From Staphylotrichum longicolle (Eukaryota > Ascomycota > Sordariomycetes > Sordariales > Chaetomiaceae): a stretch of 64,000 bases of DNA. How positions within the stretch are numbered: position 1 is the stretch's first letter; the number at the start of each line of letters is the position of its first letter. The stretch covers positions 2,666,001 through 2,730,000 of the forward strand of contig JAHCVI010000002.1 of the NCBI GenBank assembly GCA_019096155.1. The letters run 5' to 3'. A program made the translations under genes and the position numbers. Of this stretch, positions 1 to 11,900 are shown piece by piece. A model generated the notes under the pieces. The model was not told where the DNA came from. It did no database searches and saw only the letters and a list, made by a program, of their open reading frames with translations.

Positions 1-1
1 G

Positions 2-547
2 AGTCACAGAGACTACCTAAGAATCAAAGTCGAAGACAAGCTCAGGCAGCTGCAAACCACCGACATATTTCTTCCGAACCGGTACCTGTCACCCCTACTG
101 ACTGCCTTTGTGTCCGACACACTTCCCACATTGAAGCTCGCCAACGAGGCGGCCGAGTTCGTCTTCACCCACTTCGACCTCTCGCCGCGCAACGTGCTTG
201 TGTCAGGGACACCGCCGATGGTGACGGGGCTGGTCGACTTTGAGTTCTCTGGCTTCTTCCCCAAGGTTGATGAGTTTGTCAACGACTACGTCGACAACGG
301 AGGTGACTGGGCGTCTGCGGCGTACTCGGCATACTTAGGCCGGCTGGCAGAACTTGGAGTGGATACGCCCGCGCACGGCATCGATGAAGTCGTGTGGAGG
401 CAGGCTTACTGGTTTGGGCAGATGACTGAGCACATTGCTCCGTGGTGGTTGCCAGGGGACGAGGGTGAGGAGGGATTGAAAGCCGCGCTACGGGAATCGG
501 CAGCTGTTGTCCAGGAGATGCTGAGGAACTTTGAGAAAGTAAATTGA
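2..547 (+). CDS. Aminoglycoside phosphotransferase (APH)-family kinase, 3' part
   Basis: The frame is open from the window edge (base 2) to the stop at 545-547, so the 5' end of the gene lies outside. About 181 residues are visible. The catalytic-loop motif HFDLSPRNVLV fits the HxDxxxxN signature of APH/choline-kinase-like enzymes (PF01636), and VDFEFSG about 17 residues later fits the metal-binding DFE motif. In fungi these proteins are intracellular small-molecule kinases whose substrates are mostly unknown. The presence of the name 'aminoglycoside' does not imply antibiotic resistance. An ATG-less frame around base 110 is not a real start, because the conserved sequence continues upstream of it. 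The N-lobe with the ATP-binding lysine is not in this window. Confidence 0.85.
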   Translation, partial: SHRDYLRIKVEDKLRQLQTTDIFLPNRYLSPLLTAFVSDTLPTLKLANEAAEFVFTHFDLSPRNVLVSGTPPMVTGLVDFEFSGFFPKVDEFVNDYVDNGGDWASAAYSAYLGRLAELGVDTPAHGIDEVVWRQAYWFGQMTEHIAPWWLPGDEGEEGLKAALRESAAVVQEMLRNFEKVN

Positions 548-612
548 CGAGATTCAATGTAGACGGTTCATTTTGCATTGGCTTAACGAGTTGGAAAGAA
601 AATACGGGCAAA

Positions 613-668
613 ATGTAAAAGAAATGCCAGTAACAGGGCAACATGTAAAAGAAATGCCCCAGTAACAG
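613..668. repeat. 30-bp direct tandem duplication overlapping the tRNA 3' end
   Basis: The segment beginning ATGTAAAAGAAATGCC at 613 is repeated at 643. The first copy lacks two C residues found in the second. The second copy runs into the tRNA acceptor 3' strand and T stem (657-668), so the first copy is a displaced remnant of the tRNA end just downstream of the gene. Confidence 0.75.
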
Positions 669-750
669 GATTGAACTGTTGACCTTCGCATGACATGATA
701 TAGTGGAAACTATATTAGTACGACGCTCTAACCAGCTGAGCTAACCGGGC
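657..750 (-). tRNA. tRNA-Ile (anticodon AAU) with a 21-nt intron
   Basis: Read on the minus strand, the gene has an A box (TTAGCTCAGCTGG) and a B box (GTTCAATCC). The D stem GCTC/GAGC, anticodon stem TCGTA/TGCGA and T stem AACAG/CTGTT all pair. The loop CTAAT+A places AAU at positions 34-36. An intron of about 21 nt follows position 37, the usual eukaryotic nuclear tRNA intron site. The acceptor stem pairs GCCCGGT with ACTGGGG, with one G-U pair and a terminal G-G mismatch, so the extreme end may have changed. A 30-bp tandem duplication sits directly over the 3' end (see the repeat entry). Other isodecoders cannot be ruled out by eye, but the AAU assignment fits the loop well. Confidence 0.85.
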
Positions 751-1168
751 GGATGTGATTGGATAAGTTCCCTCCCCGCACTTCAACATAATCCCCCGAT
801 GCTACCGCATCCGGACGACAGCAAGGTTGCGTTTCTCGTCAACGTTCCAAAGACTCACCAACGTTTATCGCCGATCGCGTTGGTACACACACGCGATGCC
901 ACCAGCTGATCCATCTCAAACTTGCCAAAGGTCACCACGAACAAAAAGACTGGAACAAACCGGAGGGTGAAAACAAGGAGTGAGAACATGGTAAGAACCA
1001 AACCTCGAGCTGCACTACCCGGAGGCTAGAGGAAAGTCCGGCCCAGACTGCAATTAGCGCTACAAACGCAATTAAAGGAACTGATACCCTAAATTGAAAC
1101 TTTCATCCAGTCTTTGCCAGCGGTCAAAACACTCTTCTTAACATCCAGTAGCCCGCCTTAGAACTCAG

Positions 1169-3850
1169 CTACACATCATTCAGCTCAGGCTCTCTGGTCA
1201 GGTTGGTCCCGGTGGCGTTCCCTTTCCCCTTTCGTCTTCGTCGCGCATTGAAAGGAGGAGATGCCCAAAACGTCGACCGCCGCTCATCTTCTGAGTCATG
1301 ATCGCCACGACTGGGTTTCTCTGATTTCGCAGGATTGTTCGTTGCACTGTCCTTGTTCCTGGGAAAGAATGGCAGGGGATTCATGCCTGAAAGGCGTTGG
1401 ACGATGAATGGCTTGATCCTTTGTCGGTCAACGAACAACACAAGGCTGACAGCCACAATGTACGTGAAGACCGCAACTACAACCATGGTGATGGTGTATT
1501 GGTCTTTCATGCCCTTGAGTGCTTCTTCGTGGAGAAGGTCCATGCTGAAGACAGCCTGGGGCAACTCTTGGTTAGCCTAGGTAGTTTTATTTCAAACCTT
1601 TAGATTTGACATATTGCCAATGGACTGGGCGCATACCGTAACAAAACCAAGTGGCAGATAGAAGATTGTCACAACGGTGAAGATGATGATGTACCGATTC
1701 ATCGATGTTGATTTCGATGCTTCCATCAGGGTATTTGTGTTGAAAAGCTAGCGCAGTCCCTTGTTAGCTTGTTTTCGGGCTTTCGAAATCTCCTCCATAA
1801 GAGTTGAAATCCGTGTTGCGTACCGCATCCCGCAGTCCCCGAATCTCATCTGTTTTCGTTTCCATACGTCTAATGAGCCTACCCTCGAGGTGCGAGAAGT
1901 CATCGAACAGTGCATCCCAATTTTTTCGAATAATATCTGCGGAGTTGGCGTGAGTCTCCCGGCCGGATTTGGACTGCTCTGCCCGCTCCGACCAGCGGAT
2001 TGTTTCATCAGTCGAGTACTTTGTGTACCAAGTCCGCAAGCTCTCGAGGTCATTTCGGGTTTCTCGTATCCACAGTGGCATGATACGAAGAAGATGGAGA
2101 AGCAGCGAATACGTTCGGGACTGGTCGAGTGATTTATCGAATATGAGTTGTTCAGCTCCTTCGGCGTTCAACACATCAACGACCTGAATGTATGGGTTAG
2201 TGCGGTCAGCTCTAGGTTGTGGCAGTGTGCAAACGAAGGGGCAACCCACTTGAAGGCTGACAGAATCATCGATTTCATCAAGCAGGCGGTCCCAACACTC
2301 GAACCAGACTCTCTCGAACAGGCAGTGGAGGATCATCTGTAAGATACAAATGCTCCTTTCCGTGGTCCGTTCGATTCTGTCCGATCTGAAATCCACGATG
2401 TCGCCCCACCTTGCTGCTTGGTCTTCTTTGTCCACGGCATCTCGAAGAATGGTCGTGAAGGACAGGGATGGCACCCCTTCAAGTTGTACATGACGAATGA
2501 GCACTCTCCCCTCCCTGACCATGGTCGTCCTTCGTCCGCGAGGTTTGGGAAGCCAACCACAGTCTCGGTGTAACAGGAAGCCGACATCGTCAGGGAGTTG
2601 AGTTGATGGGGCAAGCCACCGGAAGCTAAAGCAGAAGTTTGTGACTTCCCTGAAAAAACATCTGCTATCGATTCTCACAATTTGGCGGAAGACTTGATGA
2701 CCCTGCCATTCGCGAGCAAGATGCCAAGGGGTGGTGAAACAGACAAGCAGCCTGCAGTGGACGAGAAAGCCCCGACTCTCCCAATATTCCTCGCGGCCTG
2801 GAAAACTTTGCCGTACAAAGAGCGAGAGAATGAATGCGGCAGATCCTAGGTTCATGACGGCTTTGGTTGAGACAATAAGCCTGGATAGTGTCAGTGTAAA
2901 GTAAACTTGCGGTGATGGCGTTCCGTTGACGAAGAGGGCCAATACCAGATCTGATTTGTATTTACCCTCTCCCCCGCTCCTGCGTTGTCGTCCGCCCCGG
3001 GAAAGTTAATACTGTGAGGCCACCAATCGTTATTCCCAGCGTCGAAATGTGCAAGCTCCTGCCCGGCGAAGACAAGATGCTGCTTCGTCTGCCGCGTGTA
3101 AAGGAAGCAGACACGAAGACGTGGAAGGTCTACCCCGGAAACATGCCAAAATGGATAAGGTTTGACGTCTCTCCCACCTATTGACTTCCCATCACAACGC
3201 GGACTCCGAGCAACAGCATGAGGCCAGTGCGCTTTGATAAACTCCCGACAAGCCTTCGTCTGCTCCGGGGGCAATTGTGCGGTTGAATGAAGACGGAGTC
3301 TGAACGTCTCAGAGCTGTCTGCGGCCTTGGGCACCACAAGCGTCGCATCGCAAAATGTCCAGTGCCCCCTCGAAGTGTTATCAGGCTGAGAGAAAAAGAG
3401 CGTTGATGATACTGGACGATCCCGGTCGATCTCACACGAACACACCGCAAGGGCTTCTTCGAGATCTTGGCCGATGGAGAGCAGGGTCTCCGAAGTTGGC
3501 ATGGCCTCAAGGACGTCTAAATGCTGCTGGAATGACGTCTCCGTTTGAGGGTCAACTATTCCCGGATTTTTCAAGCTGCTGTATTTGCTGACGAGTTGAC
3601 CGTCTTTGTTGGTCGATTCTCCCGGTTGTGTCTCATCCAATGATCTTGGATGCTGGGATGTTCGTCCTGCGGTGCCGGAATCGCTCAGCTGCTTGATGTT
3701 AAGATTCAAAGCCTGAAGTTCGGCAATGACCTTCTGCAAGAGGATGGTCTGACTTGTGCCCGGGCCAGTTTCCTGCCCAGGGCCTATATCATGCTGGCTG
3801 GCGGCCGCTGTGTCGTCACAACTCATCCCGACGTTTTTGTGATGGCACAA
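1169..3850 (-). CDS. CorA-like two-TM fungal membrane protein
   Basis: There are at least four exons. The 3' ones are well defined: an exon ending at 1824, intron 1748-1823, exon 1747-1637, intron 1556-1636, and a last exon 1555-1169. With these junctions the product reads through a helical region (about GRLIRRMETKTDEIRGLRDA), then MNRYIIIFTVVTIFYLPLG, then a short loop and a second hydrophobic segment (TITMVVVAVFTYIVAVSLVL). This is the C-terminal two-helix layout of fungal CorA-like/ankyrin-associated membrane proteins. The first intron, between about 3010 and 2905, is uncertain; a GTATTA donor with an AAG acceptor keeps the phase. The N-terminal about 280 residues are unrecognised. There is no GMN motif of true Mg2+ channels, so transport should not be assumed. 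The start at 3850 is the first ATG; a second ATG lies 8 codons downstream. Confidence 0.75.
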
Positions 3851-4595
3851 TGCACTGGTACTCGGGATAAAGACAGGGAAAGCTGGATGAGGTTCTAAGC
3901 AGTTGTCTGGTGTAAGGACACTCCCAGCTGAAGAGACTCTTTGAGGGTCGGTTCGGTAGGTACTTGTAGAAAGAACGGAATATAATTAATGACTCAAGTT
4001 ATGTTGCGTCAAGAAAGAAGTGAAACCGGCTCGCCTCCCTCCTGCCCTGATAATAAGGGGAGCTCAGTCAGTACTACCTCATTAAACATGCTCCAACCCC
4101 GCCTTCTGCTGGTCAACAATCATGCAGCCGTCCGGCCTGCAGCGGACACAGTGCACGACAGTGTCTCTCAACCTGCAGCCCATTATTGGTTAAGTAGACG
4201 CTCTTTCTGCTGCGGTGCCCCGAGATGGTTGGTTGGCCGAAGCCTTCTGCAGTTAGCCTATTGATCATCCTCTTTTCGTGCGCGTGCAATCGGCCCTTGG
4301 TCTGGTCGAAGGGGTCGCGAGCTGAGAATGAACTCGCAGCGCAGCAGACTCCAGTCCAGTTCACAGACACAATTAAGTAGATAGCATGCAAACAGTGTCA
4401 AACTGTGTACACACTGATCAGTACACGCTTTATTTGACGTTCCGACTCTGACAGGCGGACCCTGGTACTCTCTCCTTTAATGGGTAAGGTACTAACATGA
4501 GAACTTAGCCCACCAACGACGGGACTACCTACGTACCTTAACCATTATTCGCCCTGTCACCCACAGCTCGACTTTGCCCACGTGAACCCGGACGA
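3851..4595. other. Intergenic, no feature seen
   Basis: This is the 5' flank of the CorA-like gene and the 3' flank of the secreted-protein gene. Short overlapping open frames have no family resemblance. Confidence 0.4.
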
Positions 4596-5159
4596 TTATT
4601 GCTCTGCATTGTGAACAACCTTGACCAAAAGTCCGCTAGTCTTGTACCCAGCCGCCAAGTACGACGCAGCTGAGTACGCGGGATTGGAGAGGTTCGCCTG
4701 CACCCCAAATGCACCACCATCAACGCCGCAGCCGAGCAGCGCCTTCTGTTGCTGCTCAGGGGTCGCCTTCTCGCCGCCGTCAATGGCCGTGGCAATGTCC
4801 TCAAACAAAACGGACGAGTCGATGGTGTCGTTAATGTGCTTGATGGTGACGAGCGTGTTGCGTCGCGCATAGACGGACCACTCGCCGCAGCCCTGCGTGT
4901 CGTTGGCGTTCATGGTGAAGAAGCGGCCCGGCTTGATCTGCCGGCCATAAGACCGGAGATATTTGGCGATAAAGTTGACATCGGCAAGGTCGACGTTTTG
5001 GGGGGTGCCGTTGGCTTCAGTGTAGCAGTAGAGGGCTGCCGTCTCCCCATTGCAATCGCGGGCTTGGAGAGGTGCTGTCTTGAGATGATTGCCTACCGCA
5101 GCACCATGGACTGCTCTGGACAGAACAACAGAGCTGAGAGCGATGAACTTGGGGAGCAT
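4596..5159 (-). CDS. Small secreted cysteine-containing protein (187 aa)
   Basis: The frame extends upstream to 5312, but the ATG at 5159 gives a classical secretion signal (MLPKFIALSSVVLSRAVHGA), so it is taken as the start. The mature part has four cysteines (DCNGE, YCYTE, GCGEW, GCGVD), enough for two disulfides, and several N-glycosylation sequons (NGT, NDT, NLS). Segments such as SSVLFEDIATAIDGG and GCGEWSVYARRN look like a conserved family of fungal secreted proteins of unknown function that I cannot name. The size and cysteine pattern would suit an extracellular or effector-like role, but that is inference. There is no intron. Confidence 0.75.
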   Translation of the reverse strand: MLPKFIALSSVVLSRAVHGAAVGNHLKTAPLQARDCNGETAALYCYTEANGTPQNVDLADVNFIAKYLRSYGRQIKPGRFFTMNANDTQGCGEWSVYARRNTLVTIKHINDTIDSSVLFEDIATAIDGGEKATPEQQQKALLGCGVDGGAFGVQANLSNPAYSAASYLAAGYKTSGLLVKVVHNAEQ

Positions 5160-5904
5160 CGTGGGAAGATGTGGACCAGAAGCCTTTGGAAAATGGGTTG
5201 ATGGCACGAAGAAGCTCCGTCTCAAAGGTGACGGGAAGAATAAACAACACAGGCCGCAGTGGAAGCAGGATCCAGAGTCGAATTCATATGCTTTTGAACC
5301 TGCTCTTGCCATTCATACATACCTATGCTCGGATGCGTCTCTTTGAATATCCCGCCATTACTCACCTCGGGCCCGAGATCGGCAGCCGGTGCCGTTCACC
5401 CCGGGATCGATCCATGCCTCGCATCATGTAAATTTCCTGAACTCGGACACTGCTGGTCGGCAACATCTTGGTCCGGCTGCACAACCAGTGAAGAAATGGA
5501 TTGAGCGGGTGCAGGCCCGGAGGGCGGCGTCTTCAGGTGAGTATTGACCATCACAGCAGCACCAACTGCATCGGGTATTATGGATTAACCACCAACCGCC
5601 CGTGAAAGTCCTTCAACGGCGGACCAGCGGACCGTGAGCTTTGAACGCGTGGACACCGACAATATCTGATAATTGTATCCGCACCGTTGGGGCAGCAAAC
5701 GCGGTATGATTTGTGTGCCTGGAGCATGGTTGAGATGGGCCCTGGCGGCTGGTCCCGAGCGACAAGAAACATCTGCAAATGGTCTGGCCTATTTTCGACA
5801 GGGCTTGTGTTTTTATCTGCTTTTTCTGGCCTACTTGTGTAGGGAACATCGCCGCCATCCAGAAGATCCATGCTTCACAAGCTCCGTTGCGAGGCTTTTC
5901 TGAC
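5160..5904. other. Divergent promoter region, nothing specific seen
   Basis: The stretch lies between the divergently transcribed secreted-protein gene and the GH55-S8 gene, so it should hold both promoters. No repeat, RNA gene or coding motif was recognised. Confidence 0.4.
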
Positions 5905-8900
5905 ATGTTTGCTTGGCTTGTTCCCCTGAGCTTGGCAAGCGCCTGGCTGGGAGGCGCCTCTGTGGCGCTTTTCCATCCTCCGCGCAACGACAATCTCACC
6001 GGACCTGAAATTGAGGTCAACATAGACTTTGGACCCCGCGTGAGTACTCCCCGTGCTCCCTAGCGGGTGAAGTGCGAAATGTGGGCTTGCCCTGACCCTT
6101 CATCCAGGATCCTTTTGCCTACATGGTTGACAACACGTATAACACGCACCATGCGGCACCTGACAAAGGTTTGTATGACTCTGTAGGCCTCGTGAGACAA
6201 TCTAACCGGGGTAGGAACCCAAAACGGGCCGGTGTGGCTGCAATCCGGAAGTTTTGACGACTACATGGCAAAGCTCAACAGCGGAAACAAGCCAGTCCTC
6301 AGCTACAACAGATTTGCCTTCGCTCACAATGATACGTCCAACTATGTTCACAACGTCGTCATGGATGCCGCTGGGTCAATTTTTGTCAGCAACGTCAGCA
6401 ACTCTGCTGCCAGACCAGCTCTGTCAGCCCCGCAAGGCAGCTTGACAGATTCCCAAAATGTTGCTCGCAGGGTTCTCCGACCACGGCAGTCCTCAAACTA
6501 CTGGCTCACCTCATTAGCACCACTTGGAACGGTCAGTTCAAGGCTTTTCCCCTCTGTCTGAGCAGCCAAAACTGAAGTCAAATAGCAACCGATGGCCGGT
6601 AGCGGCTACAAATTCTACCGCGATGTCACTGCCTATGGTGCCAAGGGCGATGGTGTCAATGACGACACCGAAGCCATCAACGCAGCCATCAAAGATGGCA
6701 ATCGGTGCGGATTGGAATGCGGAAACACGTTCAGCAAAGGGGCTATCATCTACTTCCCAGTAAGTCTTCTCTGTGCCCTATACACCTCGTCCCTATGGCA
6801 ATGTCTTCCAGGTTGTTAACCATGAGAGTTGCGTGCAGCCTGGGACCTACAGGATCTGCCGCCCAATTGTACAGTGAGTGTTATTTCCAGACTTACGCCG
6901 CATCATGTTTTCAAGTATAGATCACTGACCACGGCTTGATCAAAGACTTTACTACACGCAATTCATTGGTCATCCCATCAACCGCCCCACGATTCTCGGC
7001 TGCAAATCGTTTTCGGGGATCGCCCTGATTGACACAGATCCCTATATACCTGGAGGGTAAGCATAGGTCTTTGCCAATGGTTGCTGTTATTCAGTGCATG
7101 AACTGACAAGTTCCACTCTACTACGACAGGAGTGGCGCTCAATGGTAAGCACCTCCCGCTACTTAACCCAACAACCTCGGATGCTGATAACACTACTTTT
7201 CTCAACAGGTTTGTGAATCAAAATCAATTCTTTCGGCAAATTCGAAACTTCGTCTTTGATTTGACGGAAATGCCGGCCCAGACGGATGACGCTGGCCAGC
7301 AGTTGAGCCCAACTGGCATCCATGTAAGTCTCTAACTTCCAGTCTATTGAGACTGTGAGCCTTCAAGAAATTAGAAGCACTATGCTCACCAAACATCGTT
7401 GCACAGTGGCAAGTGGCCCAGGCCAGTACCTTGCAAAACCTTCTGTTCAAGATGCCGAAAGACACTGGCAAGGGAACACACGTCGGCATTTTCATGGAGA
7501 ACGGGTCCGGGGGGTTTGTGTCGGACCTCGAGTTCCAGGGAGGCGCCATCGGATGGCGGGCTGGCACGCAACAATACACAGCACGCAATCTCAAATTCCG
7601 CGGCTGTACACAGGCTGTACAAATGATCTGGGACTGGGGCTTCAACTGGCAGCAAATCGACGTCGACGGCGGCTCCGTGGCATTCAACATCAGCGGCAAG
7701 GGGGGCATCACCAAGCAGGGCATTGGCTCTGTGTCTTTCATTGACTGCAAGTTCAGCAACGTGCCCGTGGGCATCCTAACAGACTCCGGCTCCGACGCAC
7801 CCCCAAACCTGGTCATTGACAACCTCGTCACGAACAATGTCGGGCCGATTGTCAAAACTACCGACGGAACGGTCATTCTTCCAGCCACCAGCACGGTCGG
7901 TCTGTGGGCAGTTGGTCAACGGTTCGATGGTGGCCAAGGCAGCTACCAGAGCGGAAACGTCGGCGGCGTGCCCAGCAGACCCGCCAGCCTATTGAGTGGC
8001 GGATCACTCTTCTCCAGGTCGCGCCCGCAGTACGAGACTTTGGGCGCCGGCGACTTTCTCGTTGCCACTTCCCAGGGAATCAAGAATGATGGCACTGGTG
8101 ACCAGACAACGGCCATCAACTCCTTCCTCCAGAATGCTGTGCAGCAGAGCAAGATTGCATACTTTCCGGCGGGCATCTATCAAGTTCAAAGAACAGTGAA
8201 GATTCCTCTTGGCTCGAAGATTCAGGGGTCAAGCTGGTCACAGGTCAGTATTCCCGTTAGGTCGTCCGTTGCTTTCCCCCTTCACGTTGTCAAGGTCTGT
8301 CATAGGTTAGGGCGAAGTCACTGATACTTGTGCGCTAGATTATGGGGACCGGCAGTTACTTCGGCGACATCAAGAACCCAAAAGTGGTGGTTCAAGTCGG
8401 CCAACCCGGCGACGCTGGCGTTTTGGAAATCGTCGACATGCTGTTCACCGTCAAAGGCGCAACCGCGGGGGCCATACTGATGGAGTGGAACGTTCATGAG
8501 AGCACTCAGGGGTCAGGTAATGTCGCCCCCGAAACACCCTGGACCGGTCCCTTTGGACCGCTCCCGGTTCTGGACCGCTTTTGCTAAATCCGACGTCATG
8601 ATTTCAGCTGCAATGTGGGATTCGCATTTTCGCGTTGGCGGCGCACAAGGCAGCGACCTGACCATCAACGAATGCCCCAAGCTGTCGTACAATGAGAAAT
8701 GCATTGCTGCGTCTCTCCTGTTTCATGTCACTTCAAAGGCTTCTGGGTACTTTGAGAACGTGTGGGTTTGGACTGCAGATCAGTAAGTCTCTGTGCTTTC
8801 AGATGCGATTGGCACCGTCGTTGACCACCTGTAGTGACAATGACATGAATATGTACGACGCGTGGGACACGACTGCAAACCAGATCAGCGTATACACCGG

Positions 8901-11900
8901 CAGGGGAACGCTCATCGAGTCGCAAGGCCCATCATGGTTTGTCGGCAGTGGCTCGGAGCACAGCGCTTTGTATCAGTACCAGCTGTACAAGGCCAAGGAC
9001 GTACGTCCCGCCCCCACCCCCCGATGTTTCGACTGTTGCTCACATATCTGTTTCTCTAGATTTATCTCGGCCACATTCAAACAGAAACGCCTTACTACCA
9101 GCCCGACCCCATTGGTCCGAAGCCGTTTGACCTTGCCACTAGCGCGTTCCCCAGCGATCCGACATTTGACGATTGCAAGAGCGACACTTGCCGCAATGCG
9201 TGGGCACTTCGGGTTATTGACTCGTCCAACATTTACGTTCACAGTGCTGGAGCTTATAGCTTCTTCCAGAACTACGACCAGACCTGTGTCGGCACCTTTG
9301 ACTGCCAGCAGAGGCTCATCCAAGTTAGGGGTTCAGACAATGTTGTTATTTTCAACATCTTTACTATTGGCTCGGTACAGGCTGCCACGGGTGTGTCACA
9401 GACTTTCATTGGGCAGAAGGACACTCAGAGGTACGGCTGCCTACCCTGGAGGACAACCAGAAAGCATGAACGACGGCAAGCTGACACTCCCTCAAATCTA
9501 GTGGGTTCACCACTGAAATCAGCGTTTGGGTTCCGCTTGATGGAGATGACGACTACAAGGTTGTCTACGTTGGCACCGAGGTCTTCACCACATACACAGC
9601 GCAGTGTACCGCACCATGCATCTTTGTGCTCCCACCCGTGTCGATACCCACAACGACCATCACCATCCCTCCGTACACAACTTCGCTGCAAGTGGGTTCG
9701 GGTGCTGGCACCACGACAACCGTGACGCTGTATCCAAGCCCGATAACAACAAACTCGATGGGATATTCCAATGTCAACGTTACCTCGGGTCAGGCCACCG
9801 GCGACGGCTTCGTCCCCACGCCCAGTATCAATGTGCCTCCCACAACAATTGTTGTCACGGGACCTGACGGCAAGACTACGAGGCGTACACTGACTTTCCG
9901 CCGTGGCCAGAGATCACCGAAGGACCACCTGCTAGCTGGTCGAGTCACGGAGGGCCATGGGCTTCAACGCAATTAGGGGGCGGCAGCGAGGCCAACGGAA
10001 CGCTCTTTATCCCTTCGTCACGCCCTATTCGACTATCATCACGGCTCGGGGCCCCACAACGACCACAGTCAGCTTCCCTTCCGCCGTGAGCCCCATCACT
10101 CTTTCTTGTCCTCCATCGTCCGTTTATTCTTTCCAGACACCCGCCACCCACGTCACTCTTCCGTGTCCCGGCGTCACAACGATCAACTTTGCCTGCCCAG
10201 CCACAACCACTGTTGTGGCCTTGTTCACTGCCACGACGACCCAGTTTCAGATTGATTGCACCGCCGTTGTCGGCGTGCCCATCCATCCCGCCGTGACCAC
10301 CAGCACAGCGACGACCACGGCGCCACTTCCAATTTGGACACAATGGCCACCCGGAGCCATCTATCCAGTGACGACGCGCGTAGATCAGCCTAAACCAGTC
10401 GGCGACCACAGCGAGATCCCATGCAAACTTTGGTTCTTTTGGATCTGTATTGTCTGGGATGGGATTGACATCAAGGGCTGGGCCTGGTTTCTGCCGCCGG
10501 GAATCTACCCACCGTAAGTCCCAGTGCAATGCCCCTCTGTATTTCCGTTACTGACATGAGGTTTCTTCCCCAACTCAGTGGTCCGCCCCCGATCAATTTG
10601 TTCCGCTTTCCACCAGGATGGAAAATCAAAGGGCCCCTCCCACCATGGCCCCCCATTACGTTTGTCTTCCCAGAGCTGTTGAACTTGGCGATTGTTCTAA
10701 CGAGCTGGCAGCATCGGTCGTGACAATGTGCCAACCTATCAGTCCAATCCCGACAAGCCCTGTGAGACGAGGAGCGCATCGGTTTGCTCGACAACCACCT
10801 CCATCGTCTCTGCCGTGTCAAAAGGAAGCACGACGACGTCCACATCAACCAGTGCCACGTGTGCGACTATTTTGGGCTGCAATGTCGAGAACAAGAACAC
10901 TGCGACCCGAGTCTCAGCCTGCTCATTCACAAAAACACGACAAAAGAGGAGCGTGGCTCGGACAGCAGCGCCTGCTCATGCGGTGGCCCCTGTGGCCCGC
11001 GATGATTCAGATCCTAACAGCGATTGTTACCCACATGAGACGATCGTCTACCCCAAAAACCCAAAGGATCAAGCGTCCATCCAGAGAATACGGGATAAGC
11101 TCAATCAACTCGGACTATTAGACGACCCAAAGACCTACCACGAGGCGAAATCTGACGCGCTGCGTTTCACAGCCTTCTTCTGGATTGAGGGAGCCGACTC
11201 GGCTGACTTGGCTGAACTGAATGGGATGGAAAACGACGTCGGTAATCCCTAGGTTCTGCATGATGAATGATTGGACTGACCGAGGATCAACAGGTGAGAT
11301 GGGCTTACCACTACGAACCGTACAATCTGAACGTGATTCGTTCCAAAGACAGACCACCCCCGGATGATGACTCCGCACAGATCTACTTTCGAGACCTCAA
11401 TGGGTCCGTGGTCGACAAGCGCGACAGTTGGAGATCAAACTACTGGGAACTCTCCCAGATCTCAACACCAAGAGGCACAGACTGGTACGCTGCGGTGGAT
11501 TATAATAAGAAAGACTGGGATCAGAGTAAAGTCAACTTTTACTACTACCTCTACGGGTCAGGTGGGGAAGGACAGTACATCTATGTGGCTGAAGATGGCA
11601 TTTGGGAGAACAACCGGGTAAGTGCCTTACATCCCCTTTATTCTTGTCCTCCCCAGCGTTCCCTCTGGTCACATTGTTCCAGCTGACAGCAGTGATTCGT
11701 GTCGTTGGTAGGAATTCCAAGGCGCCATTATTGAGCACCTACCAGTCAACACCTACGGCGATCAATTCCATGGCCCGAATCTGAAACACGGAAGTGCCGT
11801 TACTGCGAAGGTTATCGGGAAATTTTTAGGGATTGTCAAAGACGCGACCGCGGTGATACTCGACAAAAAAGGAGTAGAGAGTGGAATTTTGTTGGGAGAT

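Larger units (their letters stand above)
551..1168. other. Intergenic region holding only the tRNA
   Basis: Apart from the tRNA and its duplicated 3' end, no coding signal or repeat was seen in this stretch. Confidence 0.5.

Noticed and set aside
10200..10730. Possible separate start for the S8 protease gene
   Set aside because: No signal peptide or convincing ATG; the frame and splice phase continue from the GH55 part.
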